This document shows positions 5,135 to 5,606 of a stretch of 5,606 nucleotides of DNA, piece after piece (the first letter of the stretch is position 1; each line of letters starts with the position of its first letter). The position numbers and the translations under genes are program-made. The notes under the pieces are model-generated. The model had not been told where the DNA came from, ran no database searches, and saw only the letters and a list, made by a program, of their open reading frames with translations. Source of the DNA: Eubacterium sp. UBA3720 (GTDB lineage: Bacteria > Bacillota > Clostridia > Lachnospirales > Lachnospiraceae); contig DFHP01000143.1 of assembly GCA_002371335.1 (NCBI GenBank), positions 24,618-30,223 on the forward strand, given 5' to 3'.

Positions 5135-5606
5135 ATGACCAGGACAAAAAAGACATTGCTGTTTGCCGTATGCATCGGACTGCTGATTGCCGGAGGTTTT
5201 CAACTTCTGTTGAGCGGCTGCGGTAAGAATGCGGGGAATGAGATTTATAATTATACTTTTTCTTTTTCGGGAGGCACAGGCAGAACGAACATTGAATGTG
5301 TGAAGCTTGAAAAAACCGGGGCAGATATTTACGCAACCATCCGTTTTTCAAAGAAAAACGGAGGAAAAAGCAGATATGATGCGGTCAGGATCAACGGAGA
5401 AACCATATGCGGAGAGAATGAATTCCGGATCCCCGCGGAAATAAATAAAAATTTTACGATAGAAGCGGAGACCCTGGCAATGTCCAAAGCGCACTGGATC
5501 ACCTATGAACTAAGGATCACAGTGGACGAAGATACGGGGGTTTCTGAAAGAAGCCCGGAAGAAGACAGGCAGGAAAAAGACAAAGAAAATGCGGAAGGAA
5601 GCACCG
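5135..5606 (+). CDS. Lipoprotein, 3-prime truncated by the window; possible ABC substrate-binding lipoprotein
   Basis: The frame is open from ATG 5135 to the window edge (157 codons, no stop). Residues 2-6 are basic (TRTKK), 7-25 hydrophobic, and L26-S27-G28-C29 is a canonical lipobox, so the mature protein starts at Cys29 and is anchored to the outer face of the membrane. Residues about 36-130 alternate as short beta strands with family-like elements YTFSFSGGTGR, YDAVRINGE, FRIPAEINKNFTIEAETLAMS and ITYELRIT. From memory, a similar domain precedes an iron-type ABC-transporter substrate-binding domain in many clostridial lipoproteins. Residues about 131-157 are a Glu/Asp/Lys/Arg-rich linker, consistent with another domain following. 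GGAG at 5122-5125, nine bases upstream, is a moderate ribosome binding site. The gap of 24 bases to the DUF951 gene, with no promoter in it, suggests co-transcription. Lipoprotein status is firm; the transport role is tentative. Confidence 0.85.
   Translation, partial: MTRTKKTLLFAVCIGLLIAGGFQLLLSGCGKNAGNEIYNYTFSFSGGTGRTNIECVKLEKTGADIYATIRFSKKNGGKSRYDAVRINGETICGENEFRIPAEINKNFTIEAETLAMSKAHWITYELRITVDEDTGVSERSPEEDRQEKDKENAEGST

Noticed and set aside
5091..5351. Minus-strand 86-codon frame
   Set aside because: It lies antisense to the lipoprotein gene, which has a clear signal peptide and lipobox.

Overview
The window looks like a chromosomal segment from a Gram-positive Firmicute, most likely a clostridial or Lachnospiraceae-type gut bacterium. 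The clues are a DUF951-family zinc-ribbon-like small protein (a Firmicutes family), a monoderm-style RND permease with asparagines where AcrB has its proton-relay Asp/Lys, strong AGGAGG-type ribosome binding sites, and a lipoprotein with a canonical lipobox. No genus can be named from sequence alone.

Left part (1-4440, minus strand): one very long gene (143-4321) encodes a 1392-residue RND-superfamily efflux permease. It appears to be a complete single-gene transcription unit. A TTGATT/TATAAT promoter with a candidate operator lies just upstream (4376-4426), a ribosome binding site is at 4329-4334, and a strong, symmetric and probably bidirectional intrinsic terminator sits just downstream (62-88). 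The permease is about 300 residues longer than usual because a Gln/Ala-rich predicted coiled coil is inserted into the first large extracytoplasmic loop. No adaptor or outer-membrane-factor gene is visible next to it.

Middle part (4440-4921): about 480 bases without a convincing gene. It holds GC-rich hairpins near both ends (4513-4533 and 4869-4889) that resemble the subterminal hairpins of IS200/IS605-type elements. Between them are short frames resembling TnpB C-terminal tails facing outward on both strands, an AT-rich centre, and a good rightward promoter (TTGACA, 17 bp, TACTAT at 4696-4724). I read it as a decayed or non-autonomous IS200/IS605/TnpB-type remnant, possibly still making a structured (omega-RNA-like) transcript. 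This is inference.

Right part (4922-5606, plus strand): a 62-residue DUF951 protein gene is followed 24 bases later by the start of a lipoprotein gene that runs off the window. The two probably form an operon, and the nearest visible promoter lies inside the mobile-element remnant, so the remnant may supply their transcription. The lipoprotein has an N-terminal beta-rich domain and an acidic linker, and may continue into an ABC-transporter substrate-binding domain outside the window.
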